This document shows, one piece after another, positions 46,280 to 57,775 of a stretch of DNA of 64,000 nt. Within the stretch, counting starts at the first letter, position 1; every line of letters begins with the position of its first letter. The stretch comes from Diabrotica undecimpunctata. Its lineage: Eukaryota; Arthropoda; Insecta; Coleoptera; Chrysomelidae. Below the pieces are notes generated by a model, which made no database searches, was not told the DNA's origin, and was given only the letters and a program-made list of their open reading frames with translations. The stretch spans positions 68,792,427 through 68,856,426 of the forward strand of contig NC_092803.1 in assembly GCF_040954645.1 (NCBI RefSeq), written 5' to 3'. Both the position numbers and the translations under genes were made by a program.

Positions 46280-46620
46280 AACAGTGTTATATCTATCATC
46301 ATCATCCAGCCTTCATTTATCACGTCCACTGCTGGACATTGGCCTCCCTTAAACTCCTCCATTCTATACGATTTTGTTTCTTTGTCGCCAATTTTTAGTG
46401 ATATGCCTGATGTCGTCAGCCTAACGTGTGGTGGTATTCCTCTACTACGTTTGTCTGCTCTTGGCCTCTAGTTTGTAATTTTGCTCGTCCATTGTAAGTC
46501 GTACATTCTCGCTACATGGCCTAGTTCCATTTCAGTCCCGCTATGCGCTTCACAACATTAGCAATACTCGTTCTTCTTCGCAGATCTTCATTTCGTATTC
46601 GTTATATCTATACAAGAATG
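46280..46620 (-). mobile_element. LINE 3' tail
   Basis: The minus strand contains GGCCAATGTCCAGCAGTGGA and CGTGATAAATGAAGGCTGGATG, ending in (ATG)n. The CCAGCAGTGGAC wording just before a GATGATGATG tail is a common insect LINE 3' end, and the same wording closes the LINE at 60380. Coding content upstream is unreadable. Confidence 0.65.
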
Positions 46621-47186
46621 GAAATCACACTCTGACCCAAAGTGACCGGAAGTCGATATTTGAACTAGTGCAACTTTGCTTCGATTGATATACAATTTCA
46701 CTAATTTTGGGTAATTTTTGCCAAACTTCCGGTAATAACTTTTTAACCAGACATTAAAACCGGAACTAAATATTCCAGCTCAACTTTTGACGTGTCGATT
46801 GATATTACTATGTACTATTTCTACGACTATAATGTAGCACTTCCGGTTACAACTTTTTAACCGTAAATGATATAAAAACTGGAAGTATATATTTGTTCTG
46901 GTCTTGCTAAGACGAGTCGAATAATATATCGCTTGTACTATTTCATCGACTTTAACAGTACTTGAGGTTGCCAATCTGGAACCGTTAGCCCGAAGTCAAA
47001 TTTCTCTCACCTGTAATAGCATTTGTGGATTATAATCTCTTATTCGACAATTTATTTGACATTCTATCTGTTCTAATAACGAAAGAGTTATGTTTACGGA
47101 CAGACAGACATGGAAAATATAAAGCTTTTACATTCTTATTTTACAAAATGGGTGAAAACACTATCAAATATAACTTCTAAACGTGC
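46621..47186. other. Spacer in carbonic anhydrase intron, no gene
   Basis: The CTTCCGGT motif recurs (near 46649, 46726 and 46850), suggesting an old low-copy repeat. Otherwise nothing is recognised. Confidence 0.35.
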
Positions 47187-49990
47187 CTATCTTCTAGAGA
47201 TGTTGGCGACTACATTGACCCATTTTATTCTATTCACAGCAGCTCGAAATAGATCAGTTGGCGTTAGACCAGTCCACTTCCTAAAATTGGCCAGCCAGGA
47301 TATACGTCTACGTCCAGGACCTCTCTTACCCTTAATCTGGCCGTTTAGAATGAACTGTAGAAGTCGGTAATTATCATTACGCACGATGTGGCCGAAGTAA
47401 GCCAATTTTCTGTTTTTTTTATGGTGTTAATAATTTCTTTGTCTTTTCTTAGCCTCTGGAAAATAGTTATGTTACTTGTGTGGTGTATATATGAGAACCT
47501 CAACATACATGAGTAGCACCACATTTCAAATGCCCCTAATCGTTTTATAGCATCTTCTGTAAGGCCCCAGCTTTCTACTTCATAGGGGAGGACACTAAAA
47601 ACGTAACATCTAAGAATTCTTATGCGTATATTGGTACTTACAGATAAATTGCAGAGAATTGCAGAAGTTTTTATTTCGTAGCTGTGATCCCAAATATCCT
47701 TAATATTGCAGACCAAATAGCATATTTATTCCATTCTTTCTAACGGTGTATCGCCTATTGTAATTTGGGCGTTTATATTTGTGTTCTTACTAATGATAAT
47801 TATTTTTGTCCTCTTGGTATTTAGTTTTAGGCCGTATTTGTTTATGCTTCTACAAGGTTATCAGTCATCCTTTGGTGCCCCTGCACACTATCTGCCAGCA
47901 ACACTGTATCTTCTGCATATCTAATATTGTTTATAAGTTGGCCATTTACAGCAATCCCAGAGTCTGATTCGTCCAAGGCCTCTCTAAAGATGTTTTCAGA
48001 GTATATGATTAATAATGCCGGTGACAATATGCAACCCTGTCTAACTCCTTTTTCGACTGTGAAGATCTCGGACAGTTCATTTTTTAATCGTACTATTGCT
48101 TTTTGTTGGAGATATAAGTTTGAGATCAGTCTTATATCCTTACCATCGATTCCTGATGTTTTTAGGATATCGATTAGTTTCCCATGTGTGACTTTATCAA
48201 ATGCCTTCTCGAAATCAATGAAACATTCATACACATCGCAGTTGACATTCCTGGCTCTCTGTATTAGAACTTGCAAATTAAAAAGTGCTTCCCTCGTTTC
48301 CAGTCTTGCTCTGAATCCAAATTGAACTTCACTCAGGTGTTCTTCTAATTTGGTGTATATGCGCGAGTGAATGATAGTAAGGAGTACTTTAAGTACATGG
48401 CTCATCAAACTAATTAATCTATGTTCTTCACATTTTCTATCGTTTGGTTTTTAGGAAGTGGAATGAATATTGATAGTAGCCAGTCTTTTGGTAAGTAACC
48501 ACTCTCGTAGATGTTGTTGAATAGTTTCGTAAGAGCTGTGATTTGGTGTGCCTTTAATAGCTTTAAAATTTCACCATGCAGCTCATCAGGTCCTGGTGAT
48601 TTACCATCTTTAATCCGCTGAATAGCTATAGTTACTTCTTTGTTTGTTATTTCTGGGCCTTAGAGATTGTTTATTTCAGTCGGACTACGTGCTGCATCTT
48701 CGAATAATTCTTGAATATATTCTTTCCATCTTCGTAATTGATCTTCAATGACAGTAACAATCCGGCCCTCAATGTCTACAACTATGCCTACATTGCGTTG
48801 TTTTTTGGTATTCTGTACCACTTTTGCATATGGAAATCGTCATGTTTGCGTTGTGTTTCAACTTTCGTACATTTCTCTGCCAGCCATGCTTCGTTTGCTC
48901 CTTTTATCTCTTTTAGTATAGTCTTATGCAATTTTTTGTATTCGTTTACATTTCTACCTTTTACTTTTCTTGCTCTTCCATCATCTGCAATATTTTATCT
49001 GTCATCCATTCTTGCTGCTTTTTTTTTGATTTTAGATATTCATGCGCAATTGTGGTAATAGATTTATTCATTTCGTTCCACTGTTCTTCTATGCCTCTAG
49101 TAGTGTCTTAAACTATTTTCGCAAAATTCTTATTAATCTCTGTTTTTACTTTTTTGTGGGTGTTATTTTCTTTTAGTAGTCTTATATCTATCTTGGGCCT
49201 CATTTTCTTGTAAATTATTTTAAGTCGTATGTTGATATTTGCAACCAATAGACTATGATCTGAGAAGACCTCTGTGCCTGGATATGTTTTTGTTGGGATA
49301 ATAGAATTTCTAAACCTTTTGTTTATGTTGATAAAATCAATTTGGTTTCTTATGATTTTCCCTGGGGTATCACCGGGTGCTTTCCATGTATAAAGTCTTC
49401 TTGGATGTAATTTAAAAAATGTAATCGTTACAACCATATCCGTCTCTTGGCAGAATTGGATTAGTCTTTTTCCTCTTTCGTTTCTTATGCCAAGACCATA
49501 TGAGCCCACGACATTCTCGACTGTACTTTGTCCTATTTTGGCATTGAAATCGCTCACGATAATAGTACATGCTTTTTGGTCAGTTTTAGAGAGTCTTCTA
49601 GAGTCTGATAGAAATTTTTCATTTCTTCTTCGGTGGATTCTGATGTCGGTGCGTAGACCTGAATGATGTTTATATTAGAGGGACTTGAGTTAATTTTCAA
49701 TAGCATAACTCTGATATGGGCGTAAATCCTATTACTGCTTTAGCTATTTCACTTTTTACTATTATCGCTACGCCATTTCTGTTTCCTGTTGTGTCATCTC
49801 CAGAATAACAGATATGGTGTTCATCTATAATTCTTATTCCAGAATTTGGCCATCGAACTTCACTGCATCCTAAAATATATATATTCAGGCGAGTCATTTC
49901 TTGAATAGTATTTGCTACTTTGCCTGCTTGGTACATGCATTGAATGTTTCACGTACCGATCCTTTTAACTTTTGGGACATTATTGACCGA
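47187..49990 (-). mobile_element. Nearly full-length AP-endonuclease LINE, inactivated
   Basis: Reading on the minus strand: the endonuclease start (RIGT, stop, NIQCMYQAGKVANTIQEM, GCSEVRWPNSGI, GNRNGVAII), GDFNAKIG-type motif as SDFNAKIGQS, RRLYTWKAPGDTPGKIIRNQ, and SDHSLLVANI. The RT follows with QFGFRARLETREALF, FIDFEKAFDKVTHGKL, GVRQGCILSPALL and RYAEDTVLLAD (YADD altered to YAED). The post-RT end has GAFEMWCYSCMLRFSYIHHT and GKRGPGRRRISWLANFRKWT. Frame breaks and the altered catalytic box make it inactive. It lies in the same orientation as the carbonic anhydrase gene, inside one intron. Confidence 0.88.
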
Positions 49991-50049
49991 CCGGGGGATT
50001 CTTAGCACCCTCTCCCCACTTAAGGAGTGCCCGGGACTGAGAGCCGCTT

Positions 50050-50520
50050 GTTTTGGATTTTCAGCGATTGTGGTGTCCTGAATCGCTACAGAATGGTCAA
50101 GTGCTACATATGGTCCATCTTGCTTTATGGCATGGAAACGTGGACTTTGAAAAAAACATCTATCAACAAACTTGAAGCATTTGAAATGTGGTCATTGAGA
50201 AGAATGATGCGCATACCTTGGGTGGATAGAGTTCGAAACGATGACGTCCTTAAGAGAGCCGGCGTGGAAAGAGAACTCTTTGAATTAATTAAAAAACGCA
50301 AGATTGGTTACCTTGGGCACATATTGAGAGGAGCAAAATATGAAATACCACAGTTAATCCTACAAGGGAAGATCGAAGGTAGGAGAGGAGCCGGCCGCAA
50401 ACAATTATCCTGGTTAAGGAATATTAAAGAATGGACAGGAATACACAATACAGGCGAGCTGTGTCACGCCGCCAAGAACAGAATTCTAGTAATGAGATAG
50501 TCGCCTACGCACTTTGGTGT
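50050..50520 (+). mobile_element. LINE post-RT end, opposite orientation
   Basis: The frame at 50027-50500 has KCYIWSILLYGMETWTLKKT, NKLEAFEMWSLRRMMRIPWV, GYLGHILRGAKYEIPQLILQ and GRRGAGRKQLSWLRNIKEWT. It is a long intact stretch of LINE C-terminus, less damaged than most others here. It stands head-to-head with the 5' end of the LINE at 47187-49990, separated by about 60 bases. The two are different copies. Confidence 0.85.
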
Positions 50521-50929
50521 ATGGCATGTTAAGAAGAAAAAGGTGTCCTGGGGATATCCTTACTTAATATAATCCCGTTGGCCTTCCACATCTCAATGCC
50601 GTTGGCTAATTTAGCTTTTTCACCTTTGTAATGGGAGATCACACTTACCGGTAATCGTTCGGTCACTTCGCAGTATCACAGCCGGTTAAATCATAATTAC
50701 CGCCTTTGATTATTCAATATCACACCGGTAAGGAGATTTTGGGATCCACACAAATGATTTGTGGATCAAGTACAAAGATAACATGTGTGACGGTATTTTG
50801 TATTAAATACGGATTAGAAGGGGAAATCCAAATATACAAATAAGCGATTAAATTTACAATGAAGCATTGATTTCAATTGAGGACATGTGCTCTTAATGAT
50901 GTCAAACAAACTATTATTTCAATTAGGCC

Positions 50930-52358
50930 TGGCCGCGCCCAATCGTCCAATGCATAATGCTTTTAACCAAGAGTTGTACCGAGAAGAACTGTATGATCTC
51001 AACACTGAAAGAATTAATTCAAAAAAATCTTCTACTATTGAATGAACAACAGAAGTATGTATCTGATACACTTATGAAAGTAACAAATGATAAAACAGGA
51101 GGGATTTACTTCTTAGATGCACCTGGTGGTTCAGGAAAAACTTTTTTTTATTAATATTAGCAACAATTCGCTGACAAAATAAAATTGCACTTGCACTCGC
51201 TTCGTCGGGAATCGCAGCAACTTTGCTTGAAGGTGGTCGAACAACCCATTCAGCACTAAAATTTCCATTAAACATGCAAAGCAACGAAATTCCAACCTGC
51301 AACATTTCGAAGAACTCTGCAATGGCAAAGGTTTTACAGCAATGTGAATTAATTGTTTGGGATGAATGCACGATGGCACATAAAAATCTTTGAAGGCTTT
51401 AGGTGGTGCAATGATTTTATTAGCAGGAGACTTTCGTCAGACATTGCCAGTGATTCCACGATCAACGCCAGCTGATGAATTCAATGCATGTTTAAAGTCC
51501 TCCAATTTGTGCAAACATGTCAAGGTATTGCACTTTAGCAAGAATATGCGTGTCGACTTGCAAAATGACCAATCTGGAGACAAATTCTCTCAACAACTCA
51601 TTGACATTGGTAATGGCAAATTTGCTATAGACACCTTGACTGGTTGCATTAACTTTCCTCAAAGTTTTTGTCTTATTAACTTATTCAAAAGGTTTTTCCA
51701 GATGTTGCTCAAAATGACAGAAACCATGATTGGTTTAGCGAACGGGCTATATTGGCTACAAAAATAGATGTAAATAAATTAAATTTCAAAACAAAGAACA
51801 GATTACAGGCGAATTGAGGATATATAAATCAGTTGATTTGGCTACTAACCAAGATGATGTCGTCAACTATCCACCAGAATTTTTAAACAAGCTGGATTTA
51901 CCAGGATTCTCACCTCACAATATTCAATTAAAGGTTAGATCGGTACTTATAATGTTGAAAAATATCAACCAACGGCGTCTTTGCAACGGCACACGGTTAG
52001 CGATAAAAAATTATTGAACAACGTGATAAAAGCAACTATACTGAAAGGACAGTATAAAGGAGAAGACATTTTGATACTACGCATCCCAATGATTCCGACT
52101 GATGTACCATTTGAATTTAAACGACTACAGTTTCCAGTGCGGCTTGCTTTTGGTATGACCATAAACAAGTCCCAGGGGCAATTATTAGGTGTTTGTGGTA
52201 TTAATCTAGAAAATCCATGTTTCTCACATGGTCAATTGTATGTTGCCTGTTCCCGTGTTGGAAAACCATCAGATTTGTTTGTATATTCACCAGGCAATCA
52301 AACAAAAATATTGTATATCATAAAGCACTACAACAAAAATAAAACAGATTTTTGTTAA
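50930..52358 (+). mobile_element. Helitron-type Pif1 helicase remnant
   Basis: In broken frames the plus strand shows LLNEQQKYVSDTLMKVTND, YFLDAPGGSGKTFFY (Walker A), a shifted VWDECTMAHK (Walker B), GAMILLAGDFRQTLPVIPRS, NMRVDLQNDQSGDKFSQQLI, then RLQFPVRLAFGMTINKSQGQ and CFSHGQLYVACSRVGKPSDL. These are the ordered SF1/Pif1 helicase motifs of the Helitron Rep-Hel protein, which unwinds DNA during rolling-circle transposition. The Rep (HUH) nuclease half is absent, and at least four stops or shifts are present. It could be a cellular Pif1 copy, but the wording is that of Helitrons. Confidence 0.8.
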
Positions 52359-52871
52359 TAATTACGATTCGCTTAATTTACAATAAAGCGATTACTGAAA
52401 ATACCTATATACGTTTTATTTTATTATTCTTTATTACATCGGTTATTAACCCTGTGTTAATAATAATAATAATAAATAATTAATTATCTCTATGTTTTGT
52501 CATTCAAGCACTCACTTTATAAATATTTGTCACCTTTAGGTTCCCACTATCCCTTTAGATTATTTTTCAATCAGGTTTGGACCTTAAGTTCCCCTCTTAG
52601 TTTAAAGCCCTCTGGCAGACATCCCAGTCGGGGGTTTTAGTGGGTCCAAAAGGCTGGCCAAAATTCGTGGAAGCGAAAATACTTAGGTCACCCGAGCTGA
52701 CCCTCACATACCGCCCTATCATCATGGTGACGGTTCTGTTCAGGAGAATTAAAGAAATAAACTACCACATTCCAAATCTATTTGACAGAACGAAGTCTGT
52801 CGGGTCGACTAGTCACTTAATATATTTAAAATTTTAACATAATTGCAGATCATACTGCATAAAAAACTTAC
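52359..52871. other. Spacer with TAA repeat and GC-richer patch
   Basis: A short (TAA)n run lies at about 52457-52475. At about 52590-52740 the DNA becomes GC-richer (CCCAGTCGGGGGTTTTAGTG, GGTCCAAAAGGC) with a 65-residue frame of no known family. It could be the 5' UTR of a LINE, but I cannot show it. Confidence 0.35.
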
Positions 52872-52998
52872 TATTTGCCATTAATGGTATGTTCCGAAGG
52901 CCAATGGAAGTGTAAATTATCAAAAATGTATGTTTCGGGTAATACACTTCCAGCTAAACTCACTGCTCCTTTATTCTCTGGGGAGAGGGTTATCACAA
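52872..52998 (-). CDS. Alpha-carbonic anhydrase, second recognised exon
   Basis: This minus-strand exon enters in phase 1 after GTTTTAG and leaves in phase 2 at GTAAGT. It encodes VITLSPENKGAVSLAGSVLP, ETYIFDNLHFHWPSEHTING and a final Lys. The HFH pair gives the first two zinc ligands (His94 and His96), and SEHT includes the structural Glu106. The segment between HFHW and SEHT is a single Pro, about seven residues shorter than in human CA II (HFHWG...GSEHT). This short form is like bacterial and some invertebrate alpha enzymes (HFHxPSEH). Confidence 0.93.
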
Positions 52999-53289
52999 CT
53001 AAAACATGAGTGTTAATAAATAAAATACGTAATAAAGAAACGATATCAAGTACCAGCAAAAAGTGACAAAATTAATTCACTTTTAATTAATAGACTACAA
53101 AATCAATATCTTCATTGCACAAGTGGACAAAATGAAATACTTAAGAATTAAATAATTACTGAAGATCTAAATCCTGAATCGAAAATTCAATGAAGAATCG
53201 AGCAATAAAGAGCAGCCTTCTTCAAAATGAGGACAATTCTGAGTAAGCAAAGACACAACTGCAAATCCGATATTGGATGGTAAAATATT
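52999..53289. other. Short spacer, no gene
   Basis: AT-rich; nothing recognised. Confidence 0.3.
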
Positions 53290-53620
53290 ATAATCACTCT
53301 GTTCTTCTTTATAGCGCCGATGCTTGAACTGTTGATGTTCACTTTATTACAAAGCTGGGAGCTTTTGAGATGTGACTTTTTGGAAGATTTCCAAAAATAT
53401 CGTAGACAGATAATATTAGAAACGAAACGATGTTGCACAGAATGGAAAGAGAGAGACAGACAGACAGAGAAAGAGAGAGGCAGAGAGAACATTTGATCAC
53501 TATTAAAGGGAGAAAGACAGCATATTTCGGGCACGTACTTAGAAATGATAAGTGTAAGTTGTTGCAGCTGATTATAAAGGGTAAAATCGAGAAACTTTTA
53601 AGAAAAGCCGACAATACAGA
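53290..53620 (+). mobile_element. LINE post-RT scrap with purine-repeat expansion
   Basis: The plus strand has KLGAFEM, then MLHRMERERQ, an expanded GACA/GAGA run (about 53448-53485) and KGRKTAYFGHVLRNDKCKLL followed by QLIIKGKIE. The last part is the usual LINE tYFGHvlRn.ky.LLqlilkGKIeG. The run of Arg/Glu/Gln/Asp codons comes from microsatellite growth inside the old coding sequence. Confidence 0.72.
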
Positions 53621-53789
53621 TACCTTTGCAATGGTTATATTCAACATTCATTAGTGCGTCGGTACCATAAAAAGAGTCTATTTATTTTCAGTATATTGCA
53701 ATTTTTTTTTCAAATTAATATATAATGGTTGGTATATTGATTAAATAACTCCAATAACAAAATAATATAAATTCCTCCTTAATACGTCA

Positions 53790-54440
53790 ACCAGATACAA
53801 TAAGAGAAATCAACTTATACAATTCTGCGGAAAGAACAACCTGTTAATAACCAACACCTACTTCAAACAACATCCTAGAAGGCTAGACACTTGGAAATAA
53901 ACTTTAGATAGAGAAAATAAAATTGTTAGGAATGAAACTGACCTCATGTCAAGAAGTACATAAAATATACTAAATCATACCATGGAGCTGATATTCATAG
54001 CAATCACAGTACAGTTATAATGGATTTTAGACTAAAAAGATTTCTGAAAGTTCAAAAGGAAAAAGTGAAAAAAATGACAAGAGACAAGAAACAATATTAA
54101 AAAAATAATAATAACGAAATAATTATATGTACAGAAGGCAAACTTGAGAGATGGAAAAAATACACTCAGACACTTTTTTACAACGATAAACCTTGTTATC
54201 CACCATCTACAGATAATCGAATAAATGAAAAAGGTCCAGAATTAACCAAAGAGGAAGTTGTTTATGCAGTAAAAGCTTAGAAGAACCGAAAAGCTTCCGG
54301 TCCAGACAATACCAATGTCCAAATACTTTAATTAATTGCAGACAACGAAAGTTGTCTGCAAGACATGATAACAGCTATAAAAGCGATAACGGCTAGACTT
54401 AACAACAGCTTCAATGACAACTTGACTTGACAACAGAAAT
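53790..54440 (+). mobile_element. LINE endonuclease C-terminus plus linker
   Basis: The plus strand reads QFCGKNNLLITNTYFKQHPR, RLDTWK, SYHGADIHSNHSTVIMDFRL and KRFLKVQKEK (the end of the endonuclease). After breaks comes ELTKEEVVYAVKA, a stop, KNRKASGPDN, the start of the pre-RT helix (EV..AI..lKN.KAsGPD). It ends before the RT. Confidence 0.78.
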
Positions 54441-54599
54441 TCAATAAGATATGATACAGGTAAAATATCATAAAATCAAAAAACTTCAATGCCTCACAAT
54501 GCGGTGTCTTTTGAATATTAAGCGTGATGTATCAAGTAATTAAAACTTTTTTCAGAATCATCGATACATAAATTTACAAGAACTGAGTTTCAGATAAGT

Positions 54600-54950
54600 G
54601 ACACTCAATTCGAATTTTAAAACGGATTGGAAACGCGAGAAGCTCTTTTGCCTAAAATGTATAAACACAATGATGCAGAGACGTGAATGTAGATGCCGTC
54701 ATTGTCCTTTGTCCCTCCATATATCTTGCGTAATACCTTGTTTTCGCATAGTTTAAATTTCTTTATATTTTTCCCAAGTGTTACTGCCATACATAACCGA
54801 AGCTTGCACAATCGTTTTGTAAATCCTGATTTTTGTATTCCTGGATATTAACTCCTAAGATTTGATCATTTTGTTTAGTGCTTCTACCGCTTTACTTCCT
54901 GTAGTATTTTTTTTATTTTAATATCTTCTTTGGCTCTATTTGTAATCATC
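54600..54950 (-). mobile_element. LINE post-RT fragment
   Basis: The minus strand reads ISRNTKIRIYKTIVQASVMY and GSNTWE, then NKVLRKIYGGTKDND in a neighbouring frame. It matches S.ntKirIYKTlirPv.tYGsEtW...ENKvLRkIyG of LINE C-termini. It runs up to the left end of the hAT element, antiparallel to the LINE piece at 53790. Confidence 0.72.
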
Positions 54951-54956
54951 ACTAAA

Positions 54957-57135
54957 GCACGGATTATAGGCAAAATGCCTTTTTTGCCTATTTTGCCTAT
55001 TATAATTGTTTTTGCACTTTTTGCCTTTTTTCGTAAATTCTGCCTATTTGTGCCTTTTTTAAAATTTCATGGTACTACCCATGATATTATTCTATTACTG
55101 AACCATTCTATAATAACATTTTGGATCAATAATAAAATATCAATGGTTTGTTTATATAACAGATTTCTAGGAAAATGTACCTGATCGATACTTGAGGGTA
55201 AACTATTTGGAAATCACTAAGCTCTATTAGTTTTTTAACAGTTGTACAGTCGGTTACTGTATCACAGTTTAGTCACAAATTGCTATATCCTAGTTTAGTT
55301 TTGTTACGTATACCGAAAAGCAAAGAACACTTTTTAAAACGTTTTAGACATTTGTGTGAAAAGATGACATCTAAATTAAGGCTATGGATCGCACCTTATT
55401 CGGAACTTTCTCTAGAAGGAGATGGAGCATTTTGTAAACCATGCGGCAAATCGGTAAGTTTTATTTTTTCTCTTTTTTTCTCGTCCCACAACATAACTAA
55501 ATTCTAAAGCGGTTTTAGAATTCTAATTTTTTTTTTAATTCTCAGATTTCAAGTAGAAAAAAGTACTTTATTGACCAGCATTGTGGAACCCCACTTCATA
55601 AACGTAATTTGGAAAAATTAAATTCCTCTAAGTTAGCCCAAATATCTCTGCTGGATAGTTTAAGCAGTTCAAAAAAAAAGGAGGAAGACGCACTTTAATT
55701 TAATTTATGCCAGATGATGATTGCATCCAACATTCCTCTATATAAAGTTAATAATCCTAATTTAAATGCTTTCTCGAAAAATATCTTAATAAATCCTTAC
55801 CGGACGAGAGTACATTGAGAAAACATATTGTGGAAAAATTTTATGTGGAATGTATTTCAAAAATTAAGCGGGAGTTAGAGGGCAATATTTTGTATATTAT
55901 CATGGATGGAACGACAGATGCATGCGGCAGGTACATAGCTAATTTAATGATTGGAATTTTGAACGAAAACTTTGCGAGAAAACCTTATTTGGTTGCCGTT
56001 AAAGACTTGGAAAAAACAAACAATTTAACAATAAGTCGATTTATACAAGATAGTTTAACAAACCTCTTTTTACCCAACGCTGTACCAGTGAATAAAATAG
56101 TTTTAATGCTTTCAGATGCTGCGGAATATATGTTAAAAGCTGCTGTTAGTTTAAAGATTTTTTATCCTAATTTAATTCATTGCACTTGTGTAGCCCACGG
56201 GGTAAATAGAATTGCTGAAGAAATAAGAAATCTGTTTCCGTTGGTAAATAATTTTAAAAATTTTATGAAAAAATTTTTGTAAAGGCTCCGTTGAGGGTGC
56301 AAATATATAAAGAAAGACTTCCCGGTGTCCCTTTGCCACCTAAACCAGTAATTACAAGGCGAGGAACCTGGCTCGAAGCAGTTTTTTTTTACTTTGAACA
56401 CTGCAATGAAATAAAATTAGTTATGTCAGAATTTGATGATGATATTTCCGAAGCCATTCGAGAAGCAAAAAAAAATATTAAAAAATTCCAAATTGAAACA
56501 GGAACTCGCTTATATCAATGACAATTATAAATTAATAGTTACCACAATTACCTTATTAGAAAAACAAGAGATAAATTTATGTGAGTCAGTAAAATTAATA
56601 GATAATTTAAAGATGAAAATTAAATCGGCACCTGGAAGTAACGGTCAATTAATTTAAAAAAAAAATGAAATATGTTTTCGACAAGAATTAAGGTTTTTCG
56701 TTTTTATCTAATGTTGCTAAAGTTTTGAATGGGACATTTTCCGAGGAATTTCAAATTATGCCAGATTTATTATCCGCTCTGAAATATGCTATAATTACAT
56801 CTGTCATTGAAGACATAGTTTTAAGACCGAAAATATTGAAAAACATTTAGTTGTTTCTATTAATGTTAAATTTTTAGTGGTTACAATGTTTAATTATTAA
56901 TTTACAGTTATTTAGTTACTAGTTTATTTATACTAATGTTATGATTATGATGTGTAAATATACCTGCCTTAAGTTAATATTACGTTAATTCACTTTGTAC
57001 AATAAATAATAAGTTATATTCCTTTATTGCCTATATTTTGCCTAAATGTTAATATTCCTGCCTTTTTTAATAAAAATCTTTGCCTATATAGGCGCTTATT
57101 TCTTCAATTTTTGTTGCCTATAAATCCGAACTTTA
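54957..57135 (+). mobile_element. hAT-type DNA transposon, decayed
   Basis: The ends match in inverse: CGGATTATAGGCAAAA near 54960 and TTGCCTATAAATCCG near 57113-57128. Both flanks carry many TTTGCCTAT-type subterminal repeats (about 54970-55050 and 57020-57120), typical of hAT. The coding region contains a split zinc finger, then hAT transposase blocks with DGTTDACGRYIANLMIGIL, MLSDAAEYMLKAAVSLKIF, LIHCTCVAHGVNRIAEEI and ITRRGTWLEAVFFYF. One stop (55696-55698) and later frameshifts disable it. I could not settle an 8-bp target duplication. It lies in the first recognised carbonic anhydrase intron, opposite strand. Confidence 0.83.
55361..56282 (+). pseudogene. hAT transposase with a small intron
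   Basis: From the Met of MTSKLRLWIAPYSELSLEGD the frame runs to GAFCKPCGKS. It meets GTAAGT at 55454 and resumes after TTCTCAG at 55546 with ISSRKKYFIDQHCGTPLHKR. Joining in phase 0 makes a Cys2-His2 finger (C-x2-C-x13-H-x5-H). After the TAA at 55696 and a frame change near 55785, the frame from 55815 carries the catalytic blocks DGTTDACGR and LSDAAEYM to 56282. It then continues from 56291 (VPLPPKPVITRRGTWLEAVF). The Asp in DGTTD and in LSDAA fit the first two catalytic acids of hAT enzymes. Confidence 0.75.
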
Positions 57136-57239
57136 ATTATCACTTTAAGGTATTCGAATTGATCCACTTTTAACAACAATATTCTCTACTTCTCCTACTT
57201 ATTCCTAGATTATCTTCGGGCTATATTTAATTTGATCTT

Positions 57240-57716
57240 ATTTGCAATATCGTCTGCGAAAGCACTAACTTGTGCTCTCTTGTAGTATATTATACTCTTT
57301 GTCTCTACACTTTCGTATTATATCTTCTGGGATAAAGTTAAATAAATATGTGCACAGTGGATCTCCTCTTTAGTAGGAAGTAATCTCTTCCTTACCATAA
57401 ATGTCTCGAATAACCCTACTTCCAGGATCACTTTATTTAATGCTCCTTTTAAGGTCATTTCCATTAACTTAATAAGTTTGGTGGGTAATTTTAAAATATT
57501 CATCGCTTCATATTTCTCTATCGATTGAGTTGTATGCCTGCTTAAAGTCTCAAATAGAATATGCAAACCTAGATTTTGTTAGTTGTTGTGCAATATTTGT
57601 TTTATCGTAAAAATCTGATCAATTGTAAATCTTCCTCTTCTAAACCTTTCCTAATATTTACCTATTATTTCAGATTCATATTTTGTTAGTCGGTTTCTTA
57701 ATGATAAAGCCAATAT

Positions 57717-57775
<59 letters not shown>

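Noticed and set aside
47927..48325. A 132-residue plus-strand frame
   Set aside because: It is the exact antisense of the LINE reverse transcriptase core and has no motif of its own.
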